Shown here in pieces: positions 8,317 through 18,431 of a stretch of DNA of 64,000 nucleotides. This DNA comes from Actinomycetospora sp. NBRC 106375 (GTDB taxonomy: Bacteria; Actinomycetota; Actinomycetes; Mycobacteriales; Pseudonocardiaceae). Positions within the stretch are counted from its first letter, which is position 1; the number at the start of each line of letters is the position of its first letter. The DNA is taken from contig NZ_BSTS01000001.1 in assembly GCF_030269665.1 (NCBI RefSeq), positions 1 to 64,000 on the forward strand, read 5' to 3'. Both the position numbers and the translations under genes were made by a program. The notes under the pieces were generated by a model. That model was not told where the DNA came from. It made no database searches and saw nothing but the letters and a program-made list of their open reading frames with translations.

Positions 8317-9078
8317 ATGAGCGAGCAGCGAGCAGCACTGGTGACCGGATCCGGCAGCGGCATCGGGCGCGCGATCGTCGACCGGCTCCACGGCGACGGG
8401 TGGTCGGTCCTCGGGGTGGATCTGAAAGCCCCCGAAGGAGATCTGGCTGAGATGCTCCCGGGTCCGTCGCTCGGTGCCGACCTCACCACCCGCGAGGGCA
8501 ACCGCGCGGCGGTGGACACCGCGCTCGAGCACTTCGGGCGCCTCGACCTCGTCGTGGCCAACGCCGGCTTCCAGCACGTGTCGCCGGTGGCCGACTTCGA
8601 CGAGGACCGCTGGGACGCGCTGCTCGGCATCCTGCTGACCAGTCCGTTCCTGCTCGCGAAGTACGCGTGGCCCTCGCTGCGCGCGGCGCCGGAGGGCGGC
8701 CGGTTCGTGGCGATCGCCTCGGCGCACGCCCTCGCCGCCTCGCCGTTCAAGGCCGGCTACGTGTCGGCGAAGCACGGCGTCCTCGGCCTGGTGAAGACGC
8801 TCGCGCTCGAGGGCGCCGAGGACGGGATCACCGCGACCGCCGTGTGCCCGGGCTACGTGCGGACCCCGCTGGTGGAGAAGCAGATCGCGGACCAGGCCCG
8901 CGCGCACGGCATCAGCGAGGACCGGGTGCTGGAGGAGGTCATCCTCACCCCGCACGCGGTGAAGCGGCTCATCGAGCCCGCGGAGGTCGCCGACGTCGTG
9001 GCGTTCCTGCAGACGCGCGCGGGGTCGGCGTTCAGTGGGTCGCCGGTCACGATGGACCTCGGCTGGACGGCCCGGTGA
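8317..9078 (+). CDS. SDR, 3-hydroxybutyrate dehydrogenase-like
   Basis: A 253-residue SDR with TGSGSGIGRA, VANAGFQHVSPV, and the catalytic tyrosine motif YVSAKHG. The segment VLEEVILTPHAVKRLIEPAEVA and the NAGFQHVSPV strand are characteristic of D-3-hydroxybutyrate dehydrogenases, which oxidise 3-hydroxybutyrate to acetoacetate using NAD. A PHB depolymerase-like esterase elsewhere in the window (51.4 kb) would release such a substrate, although the two are 42 kb apart. TACGGT at 8304-8309 lies 7 nt before the ATG, a likely leaderless promoter. Confidence 0.82.
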   Translation: MSEQRAALVTGSGSGIGRAIVDRLHGDGWSVLGVDLKAPEGDLAEMLPGPSLGADLTTREGNRAAVDTALEHFGRLDLVVANAGFQHVSPVADFDEDRWDALLGILLTSPFLLAKYAWPSLRAAPEGGRFVAIASAHALAASPFKAGYVSAKHGVLGLVKTLALEGAEDGITATAVCPGYVRTPLVEKQIADQARAHGISEDRVLEEVILTPHAVKRLIEPAEVADVVAFLQTRAGSAFSGSPVTMDLGWTAR

Positions 9079-9150
9079 GACGCATCAAGGGGAGCACGCC
9101 GATAGGGGAGCTCGGAGCGCGCTGAGGGCCCGGCAGGGATACTGCGCGCC

Positions 9151-9732
9151 GTGACGCTCCGGGAGCTCGCCCAGGAACGGTGGCTGACCGTCCCCAACGC
9201 GCTGAGCTTCGTCCGGCTGCTCGGCGTCCCGCTGTTCCTGTGGCTGCTGCTCGGCCCGCAGGCGGACGGCTGGGCCCTCGTGGTGCTCGTCGCGAGCGGG
9301 ATCACCGACTGGCTGGACGGGCGCATCGCCCGCGCGCTCGACCAGTACAGCCGGCTGGGCGAGCTGCTCGACCCGCTCGCCGACCGCCTCTACACCGTCG
9401 CGACGCTCGTGGCCTTCCTCATCCGGGGGATCGTGCCGTGGTGGGTGCTCGCGCTGATCATCGGGCGGGATCTCGTCGTCTCGCTCGCCCTGCCGCTGCT
9501 GCGGCGCAAGGGGTACCTGGCGTTCCCGGTGCTCTACATCGGCAAGGCCGCGACGCTGAACCTGCTCTACGCCTTCCCGCTGCTCCTGCTCGCGCAGATG
9601 GACTGGCCGGGGGCGTGGATCGCCGAGCCGGTCGCCTACGCCTTCACCGCCTGGGGCATCGCGCTGCACCTGTGGTCGGGGGCGCTGTACCTGGTGCAGC
9701 TCGTGCGGAGTCCCGTCGCGGCCGTCACGTGA
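9151..9732 (+). CDS. CDP-alcohol phosphatidyltransferase (PgsA2-like)
   Basis: A 193-residue integral membrane enzyme that transfers a phosphatidyl group from CDP-diacylglycerol to an alcohol. The complete signature D-x2-DG-x2-AR-x8-G-x3-D-x3-D is present in ITDWLDGRIARALDQYSRL followed by GELLDPLADRL. About six membrane segments follow. Its place directly before gcvH and garA matches M. tuberculosis pgsA2 (Rv1822), so phosphatidylglycerophosphate or cardiolipin synthesis is likely; the acceptor is not proven. A GATACT element at 9138-9143 lies 7 nt before the GTG start. Confidence 0.88.
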   Translation: MTLRELAQERWLTVPNALSFVRLLGVPLFLWLLLGPQADGWALVVLVASGITDWLDGRIARALDQYSRLGELLDPLADRLYTVATLVAFLIRGIVPWWVLALIIGRDLVVSLALPLLRRKGYLAFPVLYIGKAATLNLLYAFPLLLLAQMDWPGAWIAEPVAYAFTAWGIALHLWSGALYLVQLVRSPVAAVT

Positions 9733-9816
9733 CGCGCGCCCCGCGCCGGTTGGCCCTGCCGTCCCGGGCCCTCTAGCCTGCCGCGGCCCGTACCAGTGAC
9801 GATTGAGGAGGCGCCG

Positions 9817-10203
9817 GTGGTCCCCGAGGGCCTGCGCTACACCGCCGAGCACGAGTGGATCACCGCGACGGAGGGTGACCCCTCGGTCGTCCGGGTCGGC
9901 ATCACCGACTACGCCCAGGACCAGCTCGGCGACGTCGTCTTCGTCCAGCTGCCCGACGTCGGCGCGTCCCCGTCGTCGGGTGACTCGATCGCCGAGGTGG
10001 AGTCCACCAAGTCGGTCTCGGAGATCTACGCACCGCTCGCGGGCGAGGTGACCGCCGTCAACGACGCCCTCTCCGACACCCCGGAGCTGATCAACTCCGA
10101 CCCCTTCGGCTCGGGCTGGATGTTCGAGCTGCGGCTCGCCGACGCCGGCGCACTGGACGGTCTCCTCGACGCCGCGGGCTATCAGAAGATCCTCGACGGC
10201 TGA
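9817..10203 (+). CDS. gcvH: Glycine cleavage system H protein
   Basis: The 128-residue lipoyl carrier shuttles the aminomethyl group between the P, T and L proteins of the glycine cleavage complex. The lipoylation site is Lys65 in ESTKSVSEI. The start YTAEHEWI and the GITDYAQDQLGDVVFVQLP strand are diagnostic. I chose the GTG at 9817 because GAGGAG at 9805-9810 is a good ribosome binding site for it; a GTG at 9796 would add seven residues. gcvP lies 3.5 kb downstream, separated by garA and regulators as in mycobacteria. Confidence 0.95.
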   Translation: MVPEGLRYTAEHEWITATEGDPSVVRVGITDYAQDQLGDVVFVQLPDVGASPSSGDSIAEVESTKSVSEIYAPLAGEVTAVNDALSDTPELINSDPFGSGWMFELRLADAGALDGLLDAAGYQKILDG

Positions 10204-10466
10204 CGCGGCCGAGCCGGTCACGAGGCCTCCTCCCGGCCCGCCGCGAGACGTTCCCGACGACGCTGTGCCACGGCACGACCGTCATCGCTCACGGTGGGTG
10301 GGGAGGGCCTCGACCCCGTGACGGGGACCGGTACCGTGACGGCCACCTCGCGACGATCCGTCACCGAGCCCGGACACCGCGCCCTCGTCGGCGCCCTGAC
10401 CGCGGCCGCGGCGCCGGCGGGACGGGCGGGCCACGACGACCGAGCACGACACGACGGAGGAGCACG

Positions 10467-10934
10467 GTGAGCACAGGCGGTCCCCCGGTCCCCCCCGAGC
10501 GTCAGGGCGAGACGACGTCGGTCTTCCGGGCCGACTTCCTCGCCGAGCCCGAGACGGAGTCGCGCGGCACCCCGGTCTCCGGGGTCGACTCCCTGCCCGC
10601 GGGCTCGGCCCTGCTGGTGGTCAAGCGCGGCCCCAACGCGGGCTCGCGCTTCCTGCTCGACCGCGACACCACGAGCGCGGGGCGCCACCCCGACAGCGAC
10701 ATCTTCCTCGACGACGTCACGGTCTCCCGCCGGCACGCGGAGTTCCGCCGTGACGGTGCCGAGTTCGTCGTCGTCGACGTCGGCAGCCTCAACGGCACGT
10801 ACGTGAACCGCGAGCCGGTCGACACGGCCGTGCTCGCCAACGGCGACGAGGTGCAGATCGGCAAGTTCCGCCTCGTCTTCCTCACCGGCCCCCGCGACGG
10901 CGGGTCGGCCGGGGCGGGGGCGGGGCTGGAGTGA
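10467..10934 (+). CDS. garA: FHA-domain metabolic regulator GarA/OdhI
   Basis: The 155-residue protein is the Ser/Thr-kinase-controlled regulator of 2-oxoglutarate metabolism (2-oxoglutarate dehydrogenase, glutamate dehydrogenase, glutamate synthase). The phosphorylation motif ETTSVFRADFL is intact, with Thr16 and Thr17 as the acceptor pair. It is followed by a complete FHA domain at about residues 48-140 (AGRHPDSDIFLDDVTVSRRHAEF, then SLNGTYVNREPV). In its unphosphorylated form GarA binds target enzymes; phosphorylated, the FHA domain folds back on its own tail. Its stop overlaps the start of ftsR (GTGA). The 263 bp before it have no recognised gene. Confidence 0.95.
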   Translation: MSTGGPPVPPERQGETTSVFRADFLAEPETESRGTPVSGVDSLPAGSALLVVKRGPNAGSRFLLDRDTTSAGRHPDSDIFLDDVTVSRRHAEFRRDGAEFVVVDVGSLNGTYVNREPVDTAVLANGDEVQIGKFRLVFLTGPRDGGSAGAGAGLE

Positions 10935-11833
10935 CCGCCGCCGGGCTGCCCGAGCCGGGGGGAGCCCCCCTCTCGATCGGCTCGGTGCTCGACGCGCTGC
11001 GCGCCGAGTTCCCGGAGATCACGATCTCCAAGATCCGGTTCCTCGAGTCCGAGGGCCTGATCCGGCCGGCCCGCACCCCGGCCGGCTACCGCCAGTTCTC
11101 GCACGCCGACGTCGTGCGCCTGCGGTTCGTGCTGTCCGCCCAGCGCGACCACTACCTGCCCCTCAAGGTCATCCGGGCCCGGCTCGAGGAGTTCGACCGC
11201 GACCCCACCGCCGGCGGCCCCACGCTGCCGGGGGAGGTGGCGGGCGAGCCCGCGATGCTGTCCGGCTCGCCGGCCGGACCGGCGCCCGGCGCGCCCCCCG
11301 TCACCGGCGGTCCCGGGGGACCGGGTGGTCCGGCCGGCCCGACCGGGGCGCCGCCCGGGCCGAGCCCGGCGGCGACCGCCCGGGTGCGCAGCCTCGCCTC
11401 GGTGGCCGACCGCGCCGAGCCCGATGAAGACCCCGACGGCGTCCGGCCGGGCGCACGCCGCGGCGACACCGTCGCCCGCGACGTGCTGCTCGCCGAGGAC
11501 GGCGTGGACGCCGCGCTGCTCGACGGCCTGGAGCACCACGGGATCCTGCGCGCCGACGCCGACGGCCGCTACGAGCCCGAGGACGTCCTCGTCGCCCGCA
11601 CCGCCGCGGGGCTCGCGCGCCTCGGCGTCGAGCCGCGCCTGCTGCGCTCGCTGCGCGCCGGCGCGGACCGGGAGGTCGGCCTGCTCACCCAGCTCGTCAC
11701 CCCGGTCGCCCGCAGCCGCGGCCCCGAGGCGACCGAGCGCGCCGAGGAGCTCTCCTCCGAGCTCGCGGCGCTGTCCGGGCGCCTGCACGCCCTGCTCGTC
11801 GGAGCCGGTCTGCGCGCCGGTCTCCGGCGCTGA
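10931..11833 (+). CDS. ftsR: MerR-family transcriptional regulator FtsR
   Basis: A 300-residue MerR-type regulator orthologous by position and sequence to Rv1828/FtsR, which activates ftsZ in corynebacteria. The N-terminal winged helix is LSIGSVLDALRAEFPEITISKIRFLESEGLIRP, then RTPAGYRQFSHADVVRLRFVLSAQRDHYLPLKVIRARLEE. A glycine/proline-rich linker spans about residues 95-150. The C-terminal effector-like domain begins with RDVLLAEDGVDAALLDGLEHHGIL. Translation is coupled to garA by a GTGA overlap. Confidence 0.9.
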   Translation: MTAAGLPEPGGAPLSIGSVLDALRAEFPEITISKIRFLESEGLIRPARTPAGYRQFSHADVVRLRFVLSAQRDHYLPLKVIRARLEEFDRDPTAGGPTLPGEVAGEPAMLSGSPAGPAPGAPPVTGGPGGPGGPAGPTGAPPGPSPAATARVRSLASVADRAEPDEDPDGVRPGARRGDTVARDVLLAEDGVDAALLDGLEHHGILRADADGRYEPEDVLVARTAAGLARLGVEPRLLRSLRAGADREVGLLTQLVTPVARSRGPEATERAEELSSELAALSGRLHALLVGAGLRAGLRR

Positions 11834-12015
11834 TCCCGCCGCTGACCCCGCCGCCGACTCGGCGCCGACCCCGGCGCTGACCGGCCCGTCACGCGGCCGT
11901 CACACGGCCTCCGGGCCGCTGAGCGACGCGTCCCCCGGCGCTCCCGCGGACGCGCGCGAAGGGGTGTCGGAGCGTGTAGCGTCTCCGTCGACCGAAGGCC
12001 CCGGAGACGGAGCCC

Positions 12016-12062
12016 GCGGAGCTCGACCGCCAGGTCCGGCGACGGACCTGCGGAGCTCGACC
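12016..12062 (+). promoter_or_regulatory. Leader hairpin with GCGA tetraloop flanked by 13-bp direct repeats
   Basis: CAGGTCCG (12031-12038) and CGGACCTG (12043-12050) form a perfect 8-bp stem closed by the GNRA-type loop GCGA. On both sides lies GCGGAGCTCGACC (12016-12028 and 12050-12062). The element ends 20 bp before the bifunctional nuclease start and is probably in its 5' untranslated region. A related CGGAGCTCGACCAG stretch occurs before coaA near 27249. Confidence 0.5.
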
Positions 12063-12082
12063 AGTCGAGGAGGGCGAGTCGC

Positions 12083-12556
12083 ATGAGCGAGATGCGTGTC
12101 GTGGGCGTTCGGGTCGAGCTCCCCGCGAACCAGCCGATCCTCCTGCTGCGGGAAGCCGACGGTGATCGCTACCTGCCGATCTGGATCGGCTCGGTCGAGG
12201 CCACGGCCATCGCCCTCGAGCAGCAGGGCGTCAAGCCGGCCCGGCCCCTGACCCACGACCTCCTGAAGGACGTGCTCGGCGCCCTCGACCGGCGCCTCGA
12301 GCAGGTCCGGATCATCGATCTGCAGGAGGGCACGTTCTACGCCGAGCTCGTGTTCGACGGCGACGTGCGCGTCTCGGCCCGCCCCAGCGACTCCGTCGCC
12401 CTCGCGCTGCGTGTCGGCGTGCCGATCCACGCCGAGGAGGACGTCCTCTCCGAGGCCGGTCTCGTCATCCCCGACGAGCAGGAGGACGAGGTCGAGAAGT
12501 TCCGCGAGTTCCTCGACTCGGTCTCGCCGGAGGACTTCCGCGGCGCCGACACCTAG
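12083..12556 (+). CDS. Bifunctional nuclease (BFN/DUF151) family protein
   Basis: The 157-residue protein is a stand-alone BFN-domain protein. It shows MRVVGVRVELPANQPILLLRE, then YLPIWIGSVEATAIALEQQGV, LTHDLLKDVLGAL, FYAELVF and ARPSDSVALALRVGVPI. Plant members of the family have nuclease activity; the bacterial ones (Rv1829 in M. tuberculosis) are uncharacterised. The gene sits between two MerR regulators in the conserved garA neighbourhood. GGAGGGCG precedes the ATG at 12083. Confidence 0.9.
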   Translation: MSEMRVVGVRVELPANQPILLLREADGDRYLPIWIGSVEATAIALEQQGVKPARPLTHDLLKDVLGALDRRLEQVRIIDLQEGTFYAELVFDGDVRVSARPSDSVALALRVGVPIHAEEDVLSEAGLVIPDEQEDEVEKFREFLDSVSPEDFRGADT

Positions 12557-12572
12557 TGTCGTGTCACGCGGG

Positions 12573-12596
12573 CCAGGGGTCGAGAAACACCCCTGG
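12573..12596 (+). terminator. Hairpin terminator after the BFN gene
   Basis: CCAGGGGT (12573-12580) pairs perfectly with ACCCCTGG (12589-12596) across an 8-nt A-rich loop. It lies 17 bp after the stop codon and ahead of the second MerR gene, so it probably ends or attenuates the upstream transcript. Confidence 0.6.
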
Positions 12597-12711
12597 TCAC
12601 CGGCCAGTACGCTGACCCTCGAGTCGAGGTCGAGGGCTGCCGCGCGTCGCGTTGACCCCCGTCTCCGCCGCTCGTACCGTCGGCGCCACAACGGCACGAG
12701 GGAGGCAATCG

Positions 12712-13326
12712 GTGAGCGGTGGTCAGGACGGCGGTCCCGCCGGCCCCGAGCTCGAGCCCCTCGGCCCGGAAGGTGAGCAGGGTTCCCTGTTCGCGGACGA
12801 GGTGTTCGGTGACGGCCCGCCGTCGGGCGACGTCGTCGGCTACCGCGGTCCCGCCGCCTGCCAGATCGTCGGCATCACCTACCGCCAGCTCGACTACTGG
12901 GCGCGCACCAAGCTCGTCGTCCCGAGCATCCGCACCGCGACGGGGTCGGGCTCGCAGCGGCTGTACTCCTTCAAGGACCTCGCGGTGCTCAAGGTGGTCA
13001 AGAACCTCCTGGACACCGGCGTCTCGCTGAACAACATCCGCGTCGCCGTCGAGCAGCTGCGCCGCCACGGCGTGCGCGACCTCGCGCGCATCACCCTGTT
13101 CTCCGACGGGGTCACCGTCTACGAGTGCACCTCGCCCGAAGAGGTCGTCGACCTGCTGCAGGGTGGCCAGGGCGTCTTCGGCATCGCCGTCGGCGGCGCC
13201 ATGCGGGAGATCTCGGGCACCATCTCGCGGTTCCCGGCCGAGCGGGCCGACGCCGCGGTCATCGACCACGCCCCCGAGGACGAGCTGGCCTCGCGCCGGG
13301 CCCGCGGAGCGCGCTCGGCCGGGTGA
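12712..13326 (+). CDS. MerR-family transcriptional regulator (Rv1830 type)
   Basis: The 204-residue protein has an acidic tail (LFADEVFGDGPPSGDVVGYRG) followed by a MerR DNA-binding domain: AACQIVGITYRQLDYWARTKLVVPSIR, then GSQRLYSFKDLAVLKVVKNLLDTGVSLNNIRVAVEQLR. A C-terminal sensor-like segment contains ITLFSDGVTVYECTSPEEVVDLL. It is the counterpart of Rv1830, a conserved actinobacterial regulator linked with growth. I use the GTG at 12712, which has GGAGG at 12701-12705; the frame is open further upstream. Confidence 0.88.
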   Translation: MSGGQDGGPAGPELEPLGPEGEQGSLFADEVFGDGPPSGDVVGYRGPAACQIVGITYRQLDYWARTKLVVPSIRTATGSGSQRLYSFKDLAVLKVVKNLLDTGVSLNNIRVAVEQLRRHGVRDLARITLFSDGVTVYECTSPEEVVDLLQGGQGVFGIAVGGAMREISGTISRFPAERADAAVIDHAPEDELASRRARGARSAG

Positions 13327-13388
13327 CACGGGCCACGGAGGTCCTGGGACGGACCGGCCCCCTGCGGTACCCTCGCCGCGTCGTACTT

Positions 13389-13628
13389 GGACACCGCGCG
13401 GGAGAGACCTGCAGTCAGAAGCCTCTGGTCGCAGGCGCCGAAGGAGCAACTCCTCCCCGGAACCTCTCAGGCACCCTGACCGCGCGGAGGAGACGACCTC
13501 TGGAAAGAGGTGTCCGATCCGGCACACGCCGGTCCCGGCCACCCGCCGATGGTGCAAGCCGAAGGTGAGCCCACCTCACCGGCGAAGCTCTCAGGCGTCC
13601 GCACGGTAGCGGGCAGCGGCAGAGGGGG
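13389..13628 (+). ncRNA. Tandem glycine riboswitch
   Basis: Two glycine aptamers lie in the 373-bp gap before gcvP. Aptamer 1 is closed by GGACACC (13389-13395) and GGTGTCC (13509-13515). It contains GCGGGAGAGACC, GCCGAAGGAGCAA and CTCAGGC, and the end motif CTCTGGA. Aptamer 2 follows after a short linker with GCAAGCCGAAGGTGAG, AGCTCTCAGGC and the terminal GGCAGAGGGG. These are the conserved cores of the gcvT-type element. Glycine binding would be expected to raise expression of the downstream glycine decarboxylase, which fits its position. The aptamer borders are judged by eye. Confidence 0.92.
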
Positions 13629-13699
13629 AGGCCGCGCGAGTCGGACGGTGACGTCCGCGCCGCGCGAGGCCCCAGCCCGCCCAGTCGCCGGAGGCGTCG

Positions 13700-16633
<2,934 letters not shown>

Positions 16634-16729
16634 AAGTTGTCAGCGAAGTGCCCCTATCGGCGTCCTCACCCTGATGACACTCAGAGCGTCTGTATCGGTA
16701 CTTCGATCACCGCCGCGCTCCGGGAGCCG

Positions 16730-17302
16730 TCACCCGCTGGCGGCTCCCGGCGCGCCGTCGTCGAGGGCGGCGCGGATGCCGTCGAGCGTGACGCCGCGAC
16801 CGTGGAGGATGTCCGCGGCACGACCGGTCTCGCGGTGGAGCATGCCGAGCAGCACGTGCTCGGAGCCGATCGACCGGTCGCCGCGGCGGATCGCCTCGCG
16901 CAGCGAGAGCTCGAGGACCTTCTTGGCGCCGGCCTCGAACGGGGTGTGACCCCAGAGCCGCTTCCGCCCGCGACCGGCCGCCCGGGTGCTCTCGAGCGCG
17001 CCCGGTCCGAACGCGTCCTCGATGCGGCTGCGGACCTCGTCGAGGTCGATCCCGACGCTCGCGAGGGCGTCGCGGTCGGGCAGCTCGGGGGGATCGGGCG
17101 GCGCCGCGCGCCGGAGATCCTCCTCGACGGTCGCCGCGGTGACGCTGTGCGTCGCGAGCAGGGCCGCGCCGCGGGTGTCGCTCGCCCGGCAGAGCCCGAG
17201 CAGCAGGTGCTCGCTGCCGATGCTCTGGTCGGCGCGCTCCCGGGCGTCCTGCTGCGCCAGCACGACGACCCGGCGCGCCGGGTCGGTGAATCGTTCGAAC
17301 AC
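16730..17302 (-). CDS. Clp N-domain protein
   Basis: The 190-residue protein consists of two Clp_N repeats and nothing else. The first begins FTDPARRVVVLAQQDARERADQSIGSEHLLLGL, the second FEAGAKKVLELSLREAIRRGDRSIGSEHVLLGML. These helical repeats are the substrate/adaptor-binding part of ClpA/ClpC, but the ATPase is missing. It may act as an adaptor or decoy for the Clp machinery; that is inference. The GTG at 17302 has GGGAGG upstream. It lies 22 bp after its regulator on the same strand and is probably co-transcribed with it. Confidence 0.85.
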   Translation of the reverse strand: MFERFTDPARRVVVLAQQDARERADQSIGSEHLLLGLCRASDTRGAALLATHSVTAATVEEDLRRAAPPDPPELPDRDALASVGIDLDEVRSRIEDAFGPGALESTRAAGRGRKRLWGHTPFEAGAKKVLELSLREAIRRGDRSIGSEHVLLGMLHRETGRAADILHGRGVTLDGIRAALDDGAPGAASG

Positions 17303-17324
17303 GTCGGCCTCCCGCCGAGAAGGA

Positions 17325-17540
17325 TCAGGGGATGTGGCGGCGGTACTTCTTGTGCACCGCCTGCCGGCTGACCGACAGCCCGTCGGCGATCTGCTGCCAC
17401 GACCATCCCTGGTCGCGCGCGCTGCGCACCTGCAGCTCCTCGAGCGACTCCAGGAGCGTGCGCAGCGACGACACCGCCGCGAGCCCCGTGGACGGGTCCC
17501 GCGAGGACGCCGCCGCCGCCACCGCCGTCGCATCAGCCAT
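17325..17540 (-). CDS. Small helix-turn-helix regulator
   Basis: A 71-residue protein whose C-terminus is a helix-turn-helix: DQGWSWQQIADGLSVSRQAVHKKYRRHIP. The N-terminal half is alanine-rich with a helical LRTLLESLEELQVRSA that could dimerise. I chose the ATG at 17540 because a near-consensus promoter places the transcription start at or next to this ATG. Upstream of the gene lie two identical-arm palindromes overlapping that promoter, so autoregulation together with the Clp_N gene downstream is likely. Confidence 0.82.
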   Translation of the reverse strand: MADATAVAAAASSRDPSTGLAAVSSLRTLLESLEELQVRSARDQGWSWQQIADGLSVSRQAVHKKYRRHIP

Positions 17541-17544
17541 GCGT

Positions 17545-17587
17545 GTCAATCTAGGTTGACGGGCTCGCTGTGTCAACCGAAGTTGAC
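17545..17587 (-). promoter_or_regulatory. Leaderless promoter with two overlapping operator palindromes
   Basis: On the minus strand a -35 TTGACA (17576-17571) and a -10 TAGATT (17553-17548) are separated by exactly 17 bp. The ATG lies 7 nt after the -10. Two palindromes of the form GTCAA-N6-TTGAC occupy 17545-17560 and 17572-17587, covering the -10 and the -35 with 27 bp between centres. The pattern fits a repressor binding on one face of the helix; the adjacent HTH gene is the obvious candidate. Confidence 0.78.
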
Positions 17588-17627
17588 GTCGCGGCGCGGG
17601 CGCCGACGACGACGACGTGCGGGCGCG

Positions 17628-18431
17628 CTAGAGGGTCGTCGTCCCCGGGGTGAGGACGACGGGCACCGGGGCCGCGCGCAGGACCGCCGCGCCGGGGTCG
17701 CCGAGCAGGACCCGGGTCGCGGCGCCGACCGCGTTGGCGCCGACGACGAGCAGCTCACCGTCGTCCCACCCGATGCCCGCCACCGCCTCCTCGACGGTGG
17801 CGCCGGCGACGGCGAGGGTCTCGGCGTCGGTCACGTCGAGCTCGGCGAGCGCCGCGCGCTGGGCCGCGAGCATCTGCTCGCGCCACTGCTCGACGACGAC
17901 CTGCTCGGCGTGCAGGCCCGCCTCGGGCGGCACGGTGGGTCCGCGCTGCGGGGCGAACGAGGCGACGCGCAGGGCCGCGCCGGTGTGGCGGGCGAGGTCG
18001 GCGGCCGCCGCGAGCACCATCCCGGCGTGCCGCCCCCCGTTGAACGCGCAGGTCACCCGGGGGATCGGCCCGTCGTGCACGGCGGCGTCACCGGCCAGGG
18101 CGACCGGGACGTCGGCGGCCCGCGCGAGGCGGGAGCCCACCGATCCGGGGCCGGGCGGGGCGTCGCCGAGCACAACGATCCCGGCGCCGTGGGCGTGGGC
18201 CGCGCGGGCGAGCCCGCCCGGCACGGAGCGGTCGGTGACGTGGTCGACCTCGACGGCGAGCCCGTCGACGACGGCGGGGTCGGGCACGGGGTCGGCGGGC
18301 GGCGTCTCGTCGGGCGGCGTCACGGTGCACACGACCAGCGGGCCGCCGAGGGCTCGTGTCAGGCGCGCGCCGAGCACGACGGCCCCGCCGCCGGGGTCCG
18401 CTCCCGGCATCACGCCCACCAGGACGGTCAC
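17628..18431 (-). CDS. Universal stress protein (tandem UspA-like)
   Basis: The 267-residue protein has two UspA-like halves. The first starts VLVGVMPGADPGGGAVVLGARLTRALGGPLVV and ends with IVVLGDAPPGPGSVGSRLARAADVPVALAG. The second begins RVTCAFNGGRHAGMVLAAAADLARHTGAALRVAS and ends LLVVGANAVGAATRVLLGDPGAAVLRAAPVPVVLTPG. The second half keeps a GxxGxxG...S/G-like ATP loop, the first is degenerate. The GTG start overlaps the permease stop (GTGA), so it is translated with the amino-acid permease. In such pairs the stress protein may modulate the transporter, which is inference. Confidence 0.85.
   Translation of the reverse strand: MTVLVGVMPGADPGGGAVVLGARLTRALGGPLVVCTVTPPDETPPADPVPDPAVVDGLAVEVDHVTDRSVPGGLARAAHAHGAGIVVLGDAPPGPGSVGSRLARAADVPVALAGDAAVHDGPIPRVTCAFNGGRHAGMVLAAAADLARHTGAALRVASFAPQRGPTVPPEAGLHAEQVVVEQWREQMLAAQRAALAELDVTDAETLAVAGATVEEAVAGIGWDDGELLVVGANAVGAATRVLLGDPGAAVLRAAPVPVVLTPGTTTL

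Noticed and set aside
10204-10466. Possible RNA element between gcvH and garA
   Set aside because: GTGACGG repeats and a small CCCC/GGGG hairpin are present, but no known RNA family core is visible, so nothing was annotated.
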